The translations under genes and the position numbers were made by a program. A DNA stretch of 64,000 nt from Sporosarcina koreensis (GTDB lineage Bacteria; Bacillota; Bacilli; Bacillales_A; Planococcaceae): the NCBI RefSeq assembly GCF_000826145.2, contig NZ_LN651337.1, positions 995,774 to 1,059,773 of the forward strand, written 5' to 3'. A model generated the notes under the pieces. It was not told the origin of the DNA. It ran no database searches and was given only the letters and a program-made list of their open reading frames with translations. Positions 8,936 to 19,319 of the stretch are shown in pieces (positions within the stretch are counted from its first letter, which is position 1; each line of letters starts with the position of its first letter).

Positions 8936-9076
8936 GTTGCGTTTTTTCCGTTTCTTCGCTGAAGCGGCAGCTGGTTTCGTCTTCGCTTTCGCTGTTTCCT
9001 CTTTCGAGAACACCACCATGCACTTCCGTACAATTCCGCTGACAAACTTAGGCAATGTAAATGTATAAATCCGCAA
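8918..9076 (-). CDS. spoVM: SpoVM-like sporulation membrane-curvature peptide with C-terminal extension
   Basis: Short gene starting with TTG at 9076, preceded by AAAGGAGTGGGAAC. It encodes 52 aa. Residues 1-26 read LRIYTFTLPKFVSGIVRK then CMVVFSKE, aligning with 26-aa B. subtilis SpoVM including Tyr4, Leu8, Pro9, Lys10, Phe11, Gly14, Ile15 and Arg17; Pro9 is the residue needed for curvature sensing on the forespore. It stands between thiN and rpmB, as in B. subtilis. Unlike the model peptide it has about 26 further residues rich in Lys, Ala and Arg, ending within the rpmB terminator. Function in anchoring SpoIVA is inferred from the match. Confidence 0.82.
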   Translation of the reverse strand: MRIYTFTLPKFVSGIVRKCMVVFSKEETAKAKTKPAAASAKKRKKRNEKTPG

Positions 9077-9089
9077 GTTCCCACTCCTT

Positions 9090-9743
9090 TCAGGAATCTG
9101 AGCTCCTTACCATTAAACATATGCCCGTGCGGAATGAGATAGTACAGGACGGTCCGAGTATTTCATTGCTCGTGAAGCGCGTGTCACCGAAATGCATCGT
9201 TTCGCCGGTCACTTCATATTTCACACCCCGCAGTGTCAGCCCTTCGACGGTTTCGGTCAGCGGGAAGAATGACAGATAGGGATAGGCTGCATTGCGGACG
9301 GCTTCCGAAGAGCCGGCATGCAGAATCCTCATTTCGTTCTGCCGGTTGGCCAGCAGCAGTTCTGTCCCTGTCTGCAGGGCTGCATACCGTCCGAGCAGCT
9401 GGATGGCCGAAAACATGTGATCCAGACGGCCGCCGGTCACGCCTGTGATGATCACACGGCCGGGATCCATTTGGAGAGCCGTCTGCAGTGCCAGCTCCGT
9501 ATCCGTCTCGTTCTTCTCTGCGGGCCAGCGGTCGACCGGGCAGCCCGACGCTTCGATTGCCGCAAACTCCTCAGCTGTCACTGAATCGAAATCCCCGATA
9601 GCCGCCGCCGGCGTGATCCCCGCCTTAAGCAGATGGACAGCTCCCCTGTCCGCTCCGATGAAACAGGCATCCTCTTCTGCAAAAGGAGCCAGAGGAATCA
9701 GTTCATCCTCCGGCCCTCCTGCACATATGATGATCGTCTTCAC
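9090..9743 (-). CDS. thiN: thiamine pyrophosphokinase
   Basis: Transfers pyrophosphate from ATP to thiamine giving the cofactor TPP. At 217 aa the protein shows the ThiN pattern: CAGGPEDEL at the start, [51 protein letters not shown] and the closing LMVRSSDS. The start is GTG, sharing bases with the rpe stop (GTGA), so translation is coupled to rpe. It is followed after 13 bases by spoVM. Confidence 0.94.
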   Translation of the reverse strand: MKTIIICAGGPEDELIPLAPFAEEDACFIGADRGAVHLLKAGITPAAAIGDFDSVTAEEFAAIEASGCPVDRWPAEKNETDTELALQTALQMDPGRVIITGVTGGRLDHMFSAIQLLGRYAALQTGTELLLANRQNEMRILHAGSSEAVRNAAYPYLSFFPLTETVEGLTLRGVKYEVTGETMHFGDTRFTSNEILGPSCTISFRTGICLMVRSSDS

Positions 9744-10408
9744 TTGCCGAGTGCCCGCTCGCCAGCTTCGCGGATATCGCGGATGGCCGCTGCGCGGTCT
9801 TCCTTATTGTAGATGGCGGACCCTGCAACGAAGACAGTAGCTCCCGCTTCCGCACAGACACCGATCGTTTCAGGTGTAATACCGCCATCGATCTCGATGT
9901 CTACGGACAGGCCGCGTTCTTTCAGCATATCGGACAACTGCTTCACTTTCGGTACGACAGACGGGATGAACTTCTGCCCGCCGAATCCCGGATTGACGGT
10001 CATGAACAGCACCAGGTCGATATCTTCCAGAATATGCTGTATCGTTTCCACCGGGGTATGGGGATTCAGCACGACGCCCGGCTTCACACCGAACGACCGG
10101 ATAAGCTGGACGGTGCGGTGCAGATGACGGCACGCTTCCACATGGACGGTGATATAATCGGCGCCCGCTTTTGCGAACTGTTCGATATATCGGTCCGGTT
10201 CCTCGATCATCAGATGGACATCGAGCGGCAGGTCCGTCACCGGACGGATCGCCTCGACGATCAGCGGGCCGATCGTGATGTTCGGGACGAAATGACCGTC
10301 CATTACATCGACATGGATCCAGTCCGCGCCTCCCCGCTCCACTTCTTTGATCTCTTCTCCTAATTTCGCGAAATCCGCTGATAGGATTGACGGTGCCAGT
10401 TTGATCAT
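9740..10408 (-). CDS. rpe: ribulose-phosphate 3-epimerase
   Basis: Interconverts ribulose-5-phosphate and xylulose-5-phosphate in the pentose phosphate pathway. The 222-aa TIM barrel has [12 protein letters not shown] at the start, [14 protein letters not shown] with metal-binding His and catalytic Asp, [12 protein letters not shown], and DGGITPET with the second catalytic Asp. It follows rsgA after 4 bases and overlaps thiN by 4. Confidence 0.97.
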   Translation of the reverse strand: MIKLAPSILSADFAKLGEEIKEVERGGADWIHVDVMDGHFVPNITIGPLIVEAIRPVTDLPLDVHLMIEEPDRYIEQFAKAGADYITVHVEACRHLHRTVQLIRSFGVKPGVVLNPHTPVETIQHILEDIDLVLFMTVNPGFGGQKFIPSVVPKVKQLSDMLKERGLSVDIEIDGGITPETIGVCAEAGATVFVAGSAIYNKEDRAAAIRDIREAGERALGK

Positions 10409-10412
10409 TCTA

Positions 10413-11294
10413 TTAATACCTCGGCTTTCTGTCCATGATTTCCTGCAGGAACTGCAGGTAGTTATCGTAGCGGCTCTGCAGGATCTGACCGGATCCCACC
10501 TGCCGCTTCACTTCACAGGAAGGCTCTTTCAAATGCAGACAGCCTCTGAATTTGCACTGCTCGGACGCGGCCGCGATTTCCGGGAAACAGCTGCCCAGCT
10601 CCTCTTTTTCCATCGTGTCGAACTCGAGTGAGCTGAAGCCCGGCGTATCCGCAACAAGACCGCCTGCCACTTCATGCAGTTCAACATGACGGGTCGTATG
10701 CTTACCGCGCCCGAGGGATTCCGAAATCACCCCTGTCTCGAGCAGCAGCTCCGGCAGCAGCGTATTCAGCAGCGTCGATTTCCCGACACCCGACTGGCCG
10801 GCAAGAACCGCTGTCTTCCCTTTCAAATAAGGGTTGAGGAGGTCAAGGATTTCCGGATCGCCGATTGACGTCATAAGGACCGGATAGCCGATGGATCTGT
10901 AGTAGCCGGCCCACTGTTCTGCAGTTTCCAATTCCGCAGCCGCAGCTTTGTCCTTCTTGGTCAGGCAGATGATGGGCTCGATTCCGTGCGATTCGACAAG
11001 CACGAGAAACCGGTCCAGCAGTCCGGGACTGAACGCCGGCTCGACGATGGAAACAGCCAGCAGCGCGATGTCCACATTGGAAACAGGGGGGCGCACCAGT
11101 TCATTCTTTCTCGGGTGGATTTCGGTGATTGTGGCGTCTTCTCCGCCTTCTTGCACATAGGTCACCCAATCGCCGACGAGCGGGGTGATTTTCCGTTTCC
11201 GGAATACGCCGCGTCCCCGGGAACGGACCGTGGCCCCTTCATCGTTCACGTAATAAAAACCGCTGAGCGCTTTTCGAATTTGTCCTTCCGGCAT
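10413..11294 (-). CDS. rsgA: ribosome small-subunit-dependent GTPase RsgA (CpgA)
   Basis: Late 30S assembly GTPase with circularly permuted motifs: an N-terminal OB-fold (residues 1-65), then G4 LTKKD, G1 GQSGVGKST, and G3 DTPGFSSL, and a C-terminal zinc knuckle built by Cys-x-x-x-x-Cys-x-His-x5-Cys ([14 protein letters not shown]). At 293 aa it has normal length. In B. subtilis its product is a substrate of PrkC, whose gene directly precedes it here by 14 bases. Confidence 0.96.
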   Translation of the reverse strand: MPEGQIRKALSGFYYVNDEGATVRSRGRGVFRKRKITPLVGDWVTYVQEGGEDATITEIHPRKNELVRPPVSNVDIALLAVSIVEPAFSPGLLDRFLVLVESHGIEPIICLTKKDKAAAAELETAEQWAGYYRSIGYPVLMTSIGDPEILDLLNPYLKGKTAVLAGQSGVGKSTLLNTLLPELLLETGVISESLGRGKHTTRHVELHEVAGGLVADTPGFSSLEFDTMEKEELGSCFPEIAAASEQCKFRGCLHLKEPSCEVKRQVGSGQILQSRYDNYLQFLQEIMDRKPRY

Positions 11295-11308
11295 CCTATC
11301 CCTCTTTC

Positions 11309-13291
11309 TTATTGAATGTCTTTGTAATCGAATGTCTTTTCATCCACTACAGTGGAACCTCTCATCACTTTGTAGCCGCCCCGCTGGCCTTCTTCCAGCT
11401 CGACGGTAATCTGTTTTTCGGTGTCTTCCGTGATGTCAAACTTCTCTGCAGGGTCCGTCATTGAATGGGACCTGTCCTGGATATAAATGCGGACGGTCTG
11501 CGGCTCCCTTTTGTCCTCGTCTTCCCCGTCTTCATCCGACCCATCCGGAGCAGCCTCTTCATACGGGATCTTGATGCGTTTCACGTACAGCTTGACAGGT
11601 TTCTGTGCAGGACCCTTCGAGACGATGACATCGACTTTCGCTCCGATCGGCAGGGACTGCCCCGCTGCAGGATCCTGGCTCAGGACCTGTCCTTCCGGGA
11701 TGCTGTCGGAATGCGTGCGCTTTTTCACGGTGATGTTGAAGCCGGATGATTTTGCATAGGCATTGAGCTGATCATCGGTGTAGCCGGTGAGGCTCTCCAA
11801 TGTAACGAGCTCAGGCCCTTTGCTTATGGTGAAGACGACATCCGTCTCGCTCGGTACGACTTCCGTATCCGGCTCAGGATCCTGACTCAGGATCGTCCCT
11901 TCCGGTTTGTCGTCGTACACTTCTTCGGCCTCCACGGAACGGAAATCATACGTTTCCAGCCGCTCTTTGACGGACTTGTATTCACGTCCGGAATAGTCAC
12001 TGAAGGTCATTGTCTCCTTGCCGGTGCTGACATACAGTTTCACAGCGCTCCCTTTGTCCCGTTCCTTGCCCGCTTCCGGGATTGTCCGGAAAACTTCACC
12101 CGCTTCGTACTCTTCAGAAGGCTGCTCGACTGCTTTGCCGTCGACAACCAGCCCATTTTCTTCGAGCAGGGCGATTGCATCAGCTTCCGTCTTGCCAAGG
12201 ACATCCGGTACGGTCGCCTGCTGATCGAATACGCCCGTCAGATACAGAATCGCTCCGGCTGCAATCAGCAGCAGGAACACGGCGACCAGCCAAGGCCACT
12301 TTTTCCGCTTCTTTTTCAAAGGATCCGATTTCGGCTGCTTCGGTGCAGGTTTCACAGGATCGAGCTTCACTGTCTCTTCCGGATCGATCAGCTGCGGCAC
12401 ATCTTTGATGACTGGCAGGGCCCGGGTCTCATCCTCATCAAAGGGCAGCGTGAATTTCGCTTCGCGCGCGCGCGACGGACTCAGGGATGTCTGCAAATCT
12501 TCATACATGGCATCTGCGGATACGTATCGGTGGCGCGGATCCTTCGCCGTCGCCTTCAGGATGATATTCTCCACGCTCTGCGGGATTTCCGGGTGTTCCG
12601 CACGGACGGATGGAGTTTCTTCCTGAAGATGCTTCAATGCGACTGCCACGGCGGATTCCGCGGAAAACGGCAGCTTTCCGGTCAGCAGCTCGTAGAAAAC
12701 GATGCCAAGTGAATAGATATCGGACTTCTTCGTCGCCATGCCTCCCCGTGCCTGTTCCGGCGAAAGATAGTGGACCGTACCGAGGACGGAGTTCGTTTTC
12801 GTGTGCGACGTCGCTGTCAGCGCCATGGCGATACCAAAGTCGGTGATCTTCACATTCCCGTCTTCGTCCATCAAGATGTTCTGCGGTTTGACATCACGGT
12901 GGATAATGCCGTTATGGTGTGCATTTGAAATCGCGGCTGTCAGCTGCAGCATGATCGGAATCGTCTTTTCGGGCGAAAGCGGGCCCTGCTCGAGTATGTA
13001 GCGCTTCAGCGTCATGCCTTTGACATATTCCATTACAAGATAATGGAGTTCTCCCTCTTCACCCACGTCAAAAATATTGACGATGTTCGGGTGGGTTAGA
13101 CTTGTCGCGGACAGCGCCTCCCGCTGGAAACGGCGTTTCAGCTCTTCTTCGTGCGCAAATTCATAATTAAGTACTTTGATGGCGACGTCACGGTCAAGGA
13201 TAAGGTCATGCGCCAGGTAGACTTTCGACATGCCCCCTTCGCCGATCGTGCCGATGATATCGTAGCGGTCCCCGATCCGATTACCGATCAT
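11309..13291 (-). CDS. prkC: PASTA-domain serine/threonine kinase PrkC
   Basis: Membrane eukaryotic-type kinase that senses muropeptides or lipid II and acts in spore germination and cell-wall control. Residues 1-270 form the kinase: VAIKVL (ATP Lys about 40), HRDVKPQNIL catalytic loop, DFGIA and the APE-like SPEQARG. One transmembrane helix (WPWLVAVFLLLIAAGAIL) is near residue 335. Three PASTA repeats follow outside (about 358-558), then a C-terminal domain of about 100 residues. Length 660 aa. Overlaps prpC by ATGA. Confidence 0.96.
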   Translation of the reverse strand: MIGNRIGDRYDIIGTIGEGGMSKVYLAHDLILDRDVAIKVLNYEFAHEEELKRRFQREALSATSLTHPNIVNIFDVGEEGELHYLVMEYVKGMTLKRYILEQGPLSPEKTIPIMLQLTAAISNAHHNGIIHRDVKPQNILMDEDGNVKITDFGIAMALTATSHTKTNSVLGTVHYLSPEQARGGMATKKSDIYSLGIVFYELLTGKLPFSAESAVAVALKHLQEETPSVRAEHPEIPQSVENIILKATAKDPRHRYVSADAMYEDLQTSLSPSRAREAKFTLPFDEDETRALPVIKDVPQLIDPEETVKLDPVKPAPKQPKSDPLKKKRKKWPWLVAVFLLLIAAGAILYLTGVFDQQATVPDVLGKTEADAIALLEENGLVVDGKAVEQPSEEYEAGEVFRTIPEAGKERDKGSAVKLYVSTGKETMTFSDYSGREYKSVKERLETYDFRSVEAEEVYDDKPEGTILSQDPEPDTEVVPSETDVVFTISKGPELVTLESLTGYTDDQLNAYAKSSGFNITVKKRTHSDSIPEGQVLSQDPAAGQSLPIGAKVDVIVSKGPAQKPVKLYVKRIKIPYEEAAPDGSDEDGEDEDKREPQTVRIYIQDRSHSMTDPAEKFDITEDTEKQITVELEEGQRGGYKVMRGSTVVDEKTFDYKDIQ

Positions 13292-14046
13292 ATAGCATCC
13301 GCTCCCTGTTCAGGGAGTGTGAGCAGGATCGCTGTGATATTATCCTCTCCGCCCCGTTCATTCGCAAGATCGATCAGCTTCGTTACTTTGCTGTCCACCG
13401 TACCATCCGCTTCGATCAGTTCCCGCATCGTTCCTTCATCGACTTTGTTGCTCAGCCCGTCCGTACACATGAGCAGACAGTCGCCATACTCAAATGGGAC
13501 GTGATAGAAATCAGGCCGGATGCTGCGTTCGGAACCGACAGCTCTCATGATCCAATTTCGCTGAGGATGGACTTCCGCCTCAGCTTCCGTAATTTCACCG
13601 CTTGCGAGCAGCTCATTGACGTAGGAATGATCTTTTGTGATCTGTGTGATCGTATTAGCGCGGATTTTATAGACACGGCTGTCCCCCACATGTGCGATGT
13701 AGCAGTTTCCGCCCTGGAAGACGGCTGCTTCCAGTGTCGTCCCCATCCCTTCATGTTCCGCAGATGATTGCGCTTTCTCATAAATGAGCCGGTTGACGTC
13801 CCGCACACAGTCATCCAGCCAGGCTGTCCATTTCTCGGCATGCCCGGGAGTATGGCCGCGGAGTCCGCTGAAAAGTTCCCCCATCAGCCTGACCGCCATT
13901 GCACTCGCTACATCACCGCTCCGATGGCCGCCCATCCCGTCTGCTATGACGGCGAGTACGGTTCCGTCATCAAGTTCAAATACAGCAGCCTGATCTTCAT
14001 TGAACGTACGTTTCCTGCCTATGTCCGTCCGAACACTGAACAGCAT
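13288..14046 (-). CDS. prpC: PP2C-type protein phosphatase PrpC
   Basis: Dephosphorylates PrkC and its targets. The metal-binding PP2C motifs are all visible: RTFNEDQ, ADGMGGHRSGDVAS, HVGDSRVY, CTDGLSNKV and GGEDNITA. The start at 14046 (MLFSVRTD) is chosen over the upstream ATG at 14064 because GGGGG lies 7 bases before it; this gives 252 aa, close to the 254 aa of B. subtilis PrpC. It follows rsmB directly, without the rlmN gene that separates them in B. subtilis. Confidence 0.95.
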   Translation of the reverse strand: MLFSVRTDIGRKRTFNEDQAAVFELDDGTVLAVIADGMGGHRSGDVASAMAVRLMGELFSGLRGHTPGHAEKWTAWLDDCVRDVNRLIYEKAQSSAEHEGMGTTLEAAVFQGGNCYIAHVGDSRVYKIRANTITQITKDHSYVNELLASGEITEAEAEVHPQRNWIMRAVGSERSIRPDFYHVPFEYGDCLLMCTDGLSNKVDEGTMRELIEADGTVDSKVTKLIDLANERGGEDNITAILLTLPEQGADAI

Positions 14047-14072
14047 ATCGTTTCCCCCAATCATTTCTGACT

Positions 14073-15431
14073 TTACTGCTCAAGCTCCGGCTTCACGATG
14101 GCCGCTGCGAAGAAGCCGTCGCTCCCGAAGTGGTGCGGCATCACTTGCAGCATGCCATTCGGTGTTGAAAGACCGGCCTCCCGGAAAAATTCCGGCACTT
14201 CCTTTTCAGCTTCCGGATGCCGTTCGAGGAAATGCAGGACAACGCCGTCATTCTCGGTTTTATCCACCGTGCATGTACTGTAGACAATCTTGCCTCCCGG
14301 TTTAACGAGTGTCCATGCCGTCTCCAGCAGTTCCGCCTGGATTTCGGCAAGCGATTCGACGTCCTGTTCCGTCTTGTTGTACTTGATTTCCGGTTTGCGA
14401 CGGATGACACCGAGACCGCTGCACGGTGCATCGACGAGGATTCGGTCGAACGATTCCGCTTCATACACATCCCTGAGTTCCCGGCTGTCGCCGCTCGATG
14501 TCCAGATCGATTTCAGTCCGAGCCGGTCCGCGTTCTGTTCGATCAGTTCAAGCTTATGCTCATGCAGGTCATGTGCATGGACTTCACCGGTATCCGCCAG
14601 ATGCTCTGCGATCTGAGTCGTCTTGCCGCCTGGTGCCGCACACATATCGAGCACTTTCATGCCCGGCTGCACATCCAGTGCGTAGACCGGCAGCATGGAG
14701 CTTTCGTCCTGCACGGTCAGCCAGCCTTTCGTGTACGTATACGTATTAGCGACATTGCCGCTATGGCAGTAGATCGCCTCAGGGACCACTTTGCCGATTT
14801 CGGCTTTCGCCCCTTCGCTCTTCAGCTGATGGAGCGCTTTCTCCACTGTCGTGTGAACCGTGTTGACACGCGCTGTATTGACCGGCGGGATGTTGTTCGC
14901 TTCCGCCATCCGCTGGGTCTCTTCCATGCCGTACTGGTCGATCCATCTGCGGATCAGCCATTCAGGATGGCTCGTTGCAAGGGCAAGCCGTTTCGTCTCG
15001 TCGGGAATATCATCAATCGAGCGGACGCCCTGCCGCAAGACGGAACGGAGCACACCGTTGACCAGGCTCGCCGTGCCTTTATGACCGCGCCGCTTCGCAA
15101 TTTCGACGGCTTCGTTGACGGCCGCGTGGGGCGGAATCTTCGTCAGGTACACAATCTGATACAGCGACAGGCGCAGCAGCTCACGCACCCAGTCATCAAG
15201 CTTCCCTTTGATGAACGGCTCGAGATAGTAATCGAGCGTCAGTCTGCGCTGCAGTGTGCCGTACGCCAAATTCGTCAGGAGCCCTTTGTCCTGGTCTTTG
15301 ATATCATACGTTTCGAACGTCCTCGTCAGCAGAAGGTTGCTGTAGGCCTGATTGCGGCTCACTTCGAGGAGGATCGAGAGGGCAGCGTCACGGACATTCC
15401 CTTTCCAGATCGTCTTCTTCTTTGCCGTCAT
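14073..15431 (-). CDS. rsmB: 16S rRNA (cytosine-967-C5)-methyltransferase RsmB
   Basis: SAM-dependent rRNA m5C methyltransferase. The N-terminal NusB-like RNA-binding domain covers about 1-145. The Rossmann domain has the SAM motif [16 protein letters not shown], motif [10 protein letters not shown] with the resolving Cys, and motif VI YSTCTV with the catalytic Cys. Length 452 aa is normal. Its ATG overlaps the fmt stop by four bases. Confidence 0.96.
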   Translation of the reverse strand: MTAKKKTIWKGNVRDAALSILLEVSRNQAYSNLLLTRTFETYDIKDQDKGLLTNLAYGTLQRRLTLDYYLEPFIKGKLDDWVRELLRLSLYQIVYLTKIPPHAAVNEAVEIAKRRGHKGTASLVNGVLRSVLRQGVRSIDDIPDETKRLALATSHPEWLIRRWIDQYGMEETQRMAEANNIPPVNTARVNTVHTTVEKALHQLKSEGAKAEIGKVVPEAIYCHSGNVANTYTYTKGWLTVQDESSMLPVYALDVQPGMKVLDMCAAPGGKTTQIAEHLADTGEVHAHDLHEHKLELIEQNADRLGLKSIWTSSGDSRELRDVYEAESFDRILVDAPCSGLGVIRRKPEIKYNKTEQDVESLAEIQAELLETAWTLVKPGGKIVYSTCTVDKTENDGVVLHFLERHPEAEKEVPEFFREAGLSTPNGMLQVMPHHFGSDGFFAAAIVKPELEQ

Positions 15432-16369
15432 ACGAAACGCTCCCCTTTTTTCCAGTCGTTTCCGGAACCGTTCAGGAAGACCGATGCCGTCATCCGCTTC
15501 TTGCCGGCAGGCTGGAGCTCCGTGATGGCGACGGAATTTCCGTCGCCGGCCCGGACGATGATCCGGTCTTTCTGGATATCCGTGATGTCACCGGCAGCTC
15601 CGTCCGCTGAACCTTCGGCCATTTCGGTTTTCCAGATCTTCACGTTTTCCCCGCGGAAGGTCGTGAAGGCTGTCGGCCATGGCGACAGGCCGCGCACTTG
15701 GTTATGGATATCCCGCGCGCGCCGGTTCCAGTCGATCCGTTCCTGTTCGCGGCTGATATTGCGGGCGAATGTCACGAGCGTCTCGTCTTGCGGGATCCGT
15801 TCGTTCGTCCCTTCCAATATGGAGGGCAGCGTCTCCTTCAGCAGCTGTTCACCGGCAGCCGAAAGCTTGCCGAACATGCTGCCGGTATCATCAGTCTCCG
15901 TGATCGGCACTTTCACTTGTGAGATCATGTCCCCGGCATCGAGCTTCTGCACCATGTACATGATCGTCACGCCGGTCTCTTCACAGCCGTCCATGACGGC
16001 CTGGTGGATCGGCGCACCGCCGCGGTAGGCCGGCAGCAGTGAGGCGTGCACGTTGATGCAGCCGAGTTTCGGGGCATCCAGCAAATCGTTCGGCAGAAGC
16101 TGGCCGAAAGCGGCTGTGACGATGAGATCCGGCTCAAGTGCGATGATCTCTGCAAGTTCCTCTGATCCTTTCAGCTTTTCAGGCTGGATGACAGGCAGTC
16201 CGAGACGCAGCGCCTCCGCTTTCACAGGCGGCGGGGTCAGGACACGCTTGCGTCCGACGGGCCGGTCCGGCTGCGTTACGACTGCTGCAATCTCGTGGCC
16301 TTCTTCGTGGAGCATACGCAGGATGGGCACTGAAAAATCAGGCGTGCCCATGAACACGAGTCTACTCAT
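15428..16369 (-). CDS. fmt: methionyl-tRNA formyltransferase
   Basis: Formylates initiator Met-tRNA with 10-formyl-THF. The formyl-transferase domain has [16 protein letters not shown], the catalytic [14 protein letters not shown] (Asn and His) and the Asp in QKLDAGDM; a C-terminal OB-like tRNA-binding domain completes 313 aa. Overlaps def by 8 bases upstream and rsmB downstream, so formylation and deformylation genes are translated together. Confidence 0.97.
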   Translation of the reverse strand: MSRLVFMGTPDFSVPILRMLHEEGHEIAAVVTQPDRPVGRKRVLTPPPVKAEALRLGLPVIQPEKLKGSEELAEIIALEPDLIVTAAFGQLLPNDLLDAPKLGCINVHASLLPAYRGGAPIHQAVMDGCEETGVTIMYMVQKLDAGDMISQVKVPITETDDTGSMFGKLSAAGEQLLKETLPSILEGTNERIPQDETLVTFARNISREQERIDWNRRARDIHNQVRGLSPWPTAFTTFRGENVKIWKTEMAEGSADGAAGDITDIQKDRIIVRAGDGNSVAITELQPAGKKRMTASVFLNGSGNDWKKGERFV

Positions 16370-16883
16370 TTTCCGTCACGTCCTCTCCTAACGCCGCCAG
16401 CGTTTCATCCGGTTCGTCGAATTCCGAAGCATCGACAATGCGGCTGATTTTCGTATTGAACAGGATGCCGTCCAAGTGATCGATCTCGTGCATGATCGCC
16501 CGGGCTTCATAGCCTTCCGCCTCGAGTTCATACAGGGAGCCGTCCCGTTCCTGTGCTTCCACCCGCACGAAGAACGGCCGCTTCACTTCTCCATACAGAT
16601 CCGGGAAGCTCAGGCATCCTTCAAGATCGGTGTCTTCCCCGCCCACTGCGGTGATGACAGGATTGATGAGCTCGATCGGCGGATCCCCTTCGCCGATATC
16701 GACGATGGCCGCCCTGATCGACTGTCCGACCTGGGGCGCTGCGATGCCGACACCGTCTGATGCGATCATCGTTTCCATCATGTCATCGAGCAGTTTGTGC
16801 AGCTTGCGGTCGAACTTCACGACTTCCGCTGTTTTCGTTTCAAGTATTTTGTCAGGGTATTTCACGATTTCCAGTACAGTCAA
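16362..16883 (-). CDS. def: peptide deformylase
   Basis: Removes N-formyl from nascent proteins. The three metal-site motifs are present in order: [17 protein letters not shown] (metal Cys) and HEIDHLDG (two metal His plus catalytic Glu). At 173 aa it resembles type 1 PDF. The start codon is TTG at 16883, supported by AGAGGAATTCG just upstream and by [10 protein letters not shown] matching the normal PDF start. It follows priA by 24 bases. Confidence 0.95.
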   Translation of the reverse strand: MTVLEIVKYPDKILETKTAEVVKFDRKLHKLLDDMMETMIASDGVGIAAPQVGQSIRAAIVDIGEGDPPIELINPVITAVGGEDTDLEGCLSFPDLYGEVKRPFFVRVEAQERDGSLYELEAEGYEARAIMHEIDHLDGILFNTKISRIVDASEFDEPDETLAALGEDVTENE

Positions 16884-16907
16884 ACGAATTCCTCTTTTCT
16901 CGCCCCG

Positions 16908-19319
16908 TCAATAGATGACGACCGGGGATTTATCCACAGACAGCAGGAGCCCGTCTTTGATCCATCCGGTGCGGTAATGACGGATGAGCGCCTGCAGTGT
17001 CTCTGTCAGTTTCGGTTCTTTTTTGTATTTTATCAGACATTGGTACCTATATCTATTATTCACCCGGCTGACCGCCGATGCTGTCGGTCCGATCAGCACA
17101 CTTTCCGGACTGAGCCTCTCTGTCAGGAAACGTGCCGCCTTTTCAGCATACTCGACGACTTTCAGCAGGTTCTCATGGCTGAATTGGATGTTGACGATAT
17201 AGTAGAACGGCGGATAGCCGAACTGCTTGCGCGCCCCCATTTCCATCGCATAGAACGGCTCATAGAGCTGGGCCTTCGACAGTTCGATCGCATAGTGTTC
17301 AGGGGTATAGGTCTGTATGAAGACCTCCCCTTCCAGTTCATGTCTGCCGGCCCGCCCGCTCACCTGCGTCAGCAGCTGGAACGTCTTCTCGGCAGCCCGG
17401 AAGTCGGCCAGGTGGAGGGTCGTGTCGGCTGCGAGCACGCCGACGAGCGTGATGTTCGGGAAATCGAGCCCTTTTGCGATCATCTGGGTGCCGAGCAGGA
17501 TATCCGCTTTCCCTTCACCGAACTTCTGCAGGAGGCGGGCATGCGACCCTTTCTGCCTTGTCGTGTCGACGTCCATCCGCAGTACACGGGCTTCCGGGAA
17601 CAGGCGGCCGATCTCTTCCTCCGCCTTTTGCGTCCCTGTGCCGAAGAAACGGATATGCTCACTGCCGCATTCCGGGCATTCTTGCGGAACCGCGTCTTCG
17701 TGACCGCAGTAATGGCATTTCAGGCTTTCACTGGCCCGGTGGTAGGTCAGGGAGATGTCGCAGTTCGGGCATTGGATCGTCGTGCCGCAGTCCCTGCACA
17801 GTACGAAAGAAGAGAATCCGCGTTTGTTCAGGAACAGCACGGTCTGCTCATGCCTGTCCAGCCGTTCCCGGATCGCTTCGGCGAGAGGGACGGAAAACAT
17901 CGACCTGTTGCCTTCCTTCAGTTCGTTCCGCATATCGACAACATGGACGGACGGGAGTGCCAGCTCTTTCACCCGGACAGGCAGCTCTAGAAGGTGATAG
18001 AGCCCTTTCGAAGCGCGTGCATACGATTCAAGTGCAGGGGTTGCGCTGCCAAGTATGACCGGACAGCGGTTGTAGGCAGCGCGCCAGATCGCGACGTCGC
18101 GCGCGTGGTAGCGCGGTGAGTCTTCCTGCTTGTAGGTCGATTCGTGCTCTTCATCCAGGATGATGATGCCCAGATTTTCGAAAGGAGCAAACACAGCCGA
18201 CCTTGCGCCGACGACCACTTTCACTTCCTTCCGGTGGATCCTTCGCCATTCATCATACTTCTCGCCCGCAGAAAGGGCGCTGTGCATGACAGCGACCTGA
18301 TCATCGAAACGTTCCTTGAAACGCGATGTCATCTGCGGGGTCAGGGAGATCTCAGGCACGAGGACGATCGCCTCCCGGCCGTTTTTCACGACTTCCTCGA
18401 TCGTCTGCAGATAGACTTCCGTCTTGCCGCTGCCGGTAATGCCGTGGAGAAGGAATACGCTGTCCTGTCCGTTACGGAATGCGTCCGTCACCTGCCCGAC
18501 CGCCTCCTGCTGATGGGCGGTCAGCTCACGGGGGACGGCAGCCTCTTCCATGCGGACATCTTCCGGCTCCCTGTACACTTCTGTCTTATTCTCCTGCGCC
18601 GCCCCTTTGTCGATCACACTTTTCAGGACGGTCGCAGTGACGTCCGCCTCTTTCAGCAGACGTCCGGCTTCCATCGATTCACCTGCATGGCTGAGCATCC
18701 ACTCAAGGAGCCTGCGCTGTTTGGCTGCCTGTCTGGACAGCCCGGACAGAACCCCCTCGATCGAAGCCGCATCCTGGATGGTGATCATACGGACTTTCTT
18801 GACCGCGGTCTGCTGCTTGACGAGTGTTTCCACACGGACCGCTCCGCTCGCTGCGGCGGCCTTCAGCTGTTTCAGCAATTCGGGGGTATCCGCCATTTTC
18901 AGCGGCACCCGTTCCCTGCCGCCCATCATATCCATGAGTGCCTCGCCTTGGATCCCATCGGGCTTCATAGCGACGATGAATTTCTCGTACTTCGCACGCA
19001 TCGCTGCCGGCAGCATGACCTGCAGGGCATCGATCCGGTAGGCGAGCGTATCTTCCGCCAGCCATTTCGACATTTCGAGCAGTTCCGGCGACAGGACCGG
19101 TTCGAAATCGATGAGCTGCTCGACGGACTTCAGCTTGGTCTCATCCAGACCGCTCGTCTCTTTCAGCCCGACGACATAACCTGCCACTTTGCGCGGACCG
19201 AATGGCACTTTGACCCGCATGCCGGGCTCGACGAATCCGCGGAACAGTTCCGGGATCTTATAGTCGAAAGGCCTGTCGATCGGATAGGCGGCAACATCCA
19301 CAATCACTTCTGCGATCAT
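16908..19319 (-). CDS. priA: primosomal replication restart helicase PriA
   Basis: Binds abandoned forks and reloads the replicative helicase. The 803-aa protein has an N-terminal DNA-binding domain (1-180), Walker A GITGSGKTEVYL, DEEHESTYK (Walker B), and an inserted zinc-binding segment with eight Cys in four CxxC pairs (CRDC, CPNC, CHYC, CPEC), then QVSGRAGRHELEG. Its ATG overlaps the coaBC stop (ATGA). Confidence 0.97.
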   Translation of the reverse strand: MIAEVIVDVAAYPIDRPFDYKIPELFRGFVEPGMRVKVPFGPRKVAGYVVGLKETSGLDETKLKSVEQLIDFEPVLSPELLEMSKWLAEDTLAYRIDALQVMLPAAMRAKYEKFIVAMKPDGIQGEALMDMMGGRERVPLKMADTPELLKQLKAAAASGAVRVETLVKQQTAVKKVRMITIQDAASIEGVLSGLSRQAAKQRRLLEWMLSHAGESMEAGRLLKEADVTATVLKSVIDKGAAQENKTEVYREPEDVRMEEAAVPRELTAHQQEAVGQVTDAFRNGQDSVFLLHGITGSGKTEVYLQTIEEVVKNGREAIVLVPEISLTPQMTSRFKERFDDQVAVMHSALSAGEKYDEWRRIHRKEVKVVVGARSAVFAPFENLGIIILDEEHESTYKQEDSPRYHARDVAIWRAAYNRCPVILGSATPALESYARASKGLYHLLELPVRVKELALPSVHVVDMRNELKEGNRSMFSVPLAEAIRERLDRHEQTVLFLNKRGFSSFVLCRDCGTTIQCPNCDISLTYHRASESLKCHYCGHEDAVPQECPECGSEHIRFFGTGTQKAEEEIGRLFPEARVLRMDVDTTRQKGSHARLLQKFGEGKADILLGTQMIAKGLDFPNITLVGVLAADTTLHLADFRAAEKTFQLLTQVSGRAGRHELEGEVFIQTYTPEHYAIELSKAQLYEPFYAMEMGARKQFGYPPFYYIVNIQFSHENLLKVVEYAEKAARFLTERLSPESVLIGPTASAVSRVNNRYRYQCLIKYKKEPKLTETLQALIRHYRTGWIKDGLLLSVDKSPVVIY

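Noticed and set aside
8860..9120. Minus-strand frame of 86 codons over the spoVM region
   Set aside because: Different frame from the SpoVM match; it crosses into rpmB and lacks a ribosome site.
14217..16028. 603-codon + strand open frame opposite rsmB and fmt
   Set aside because: Spans two well-identified genes on the other strand and has no recognisable protein features.
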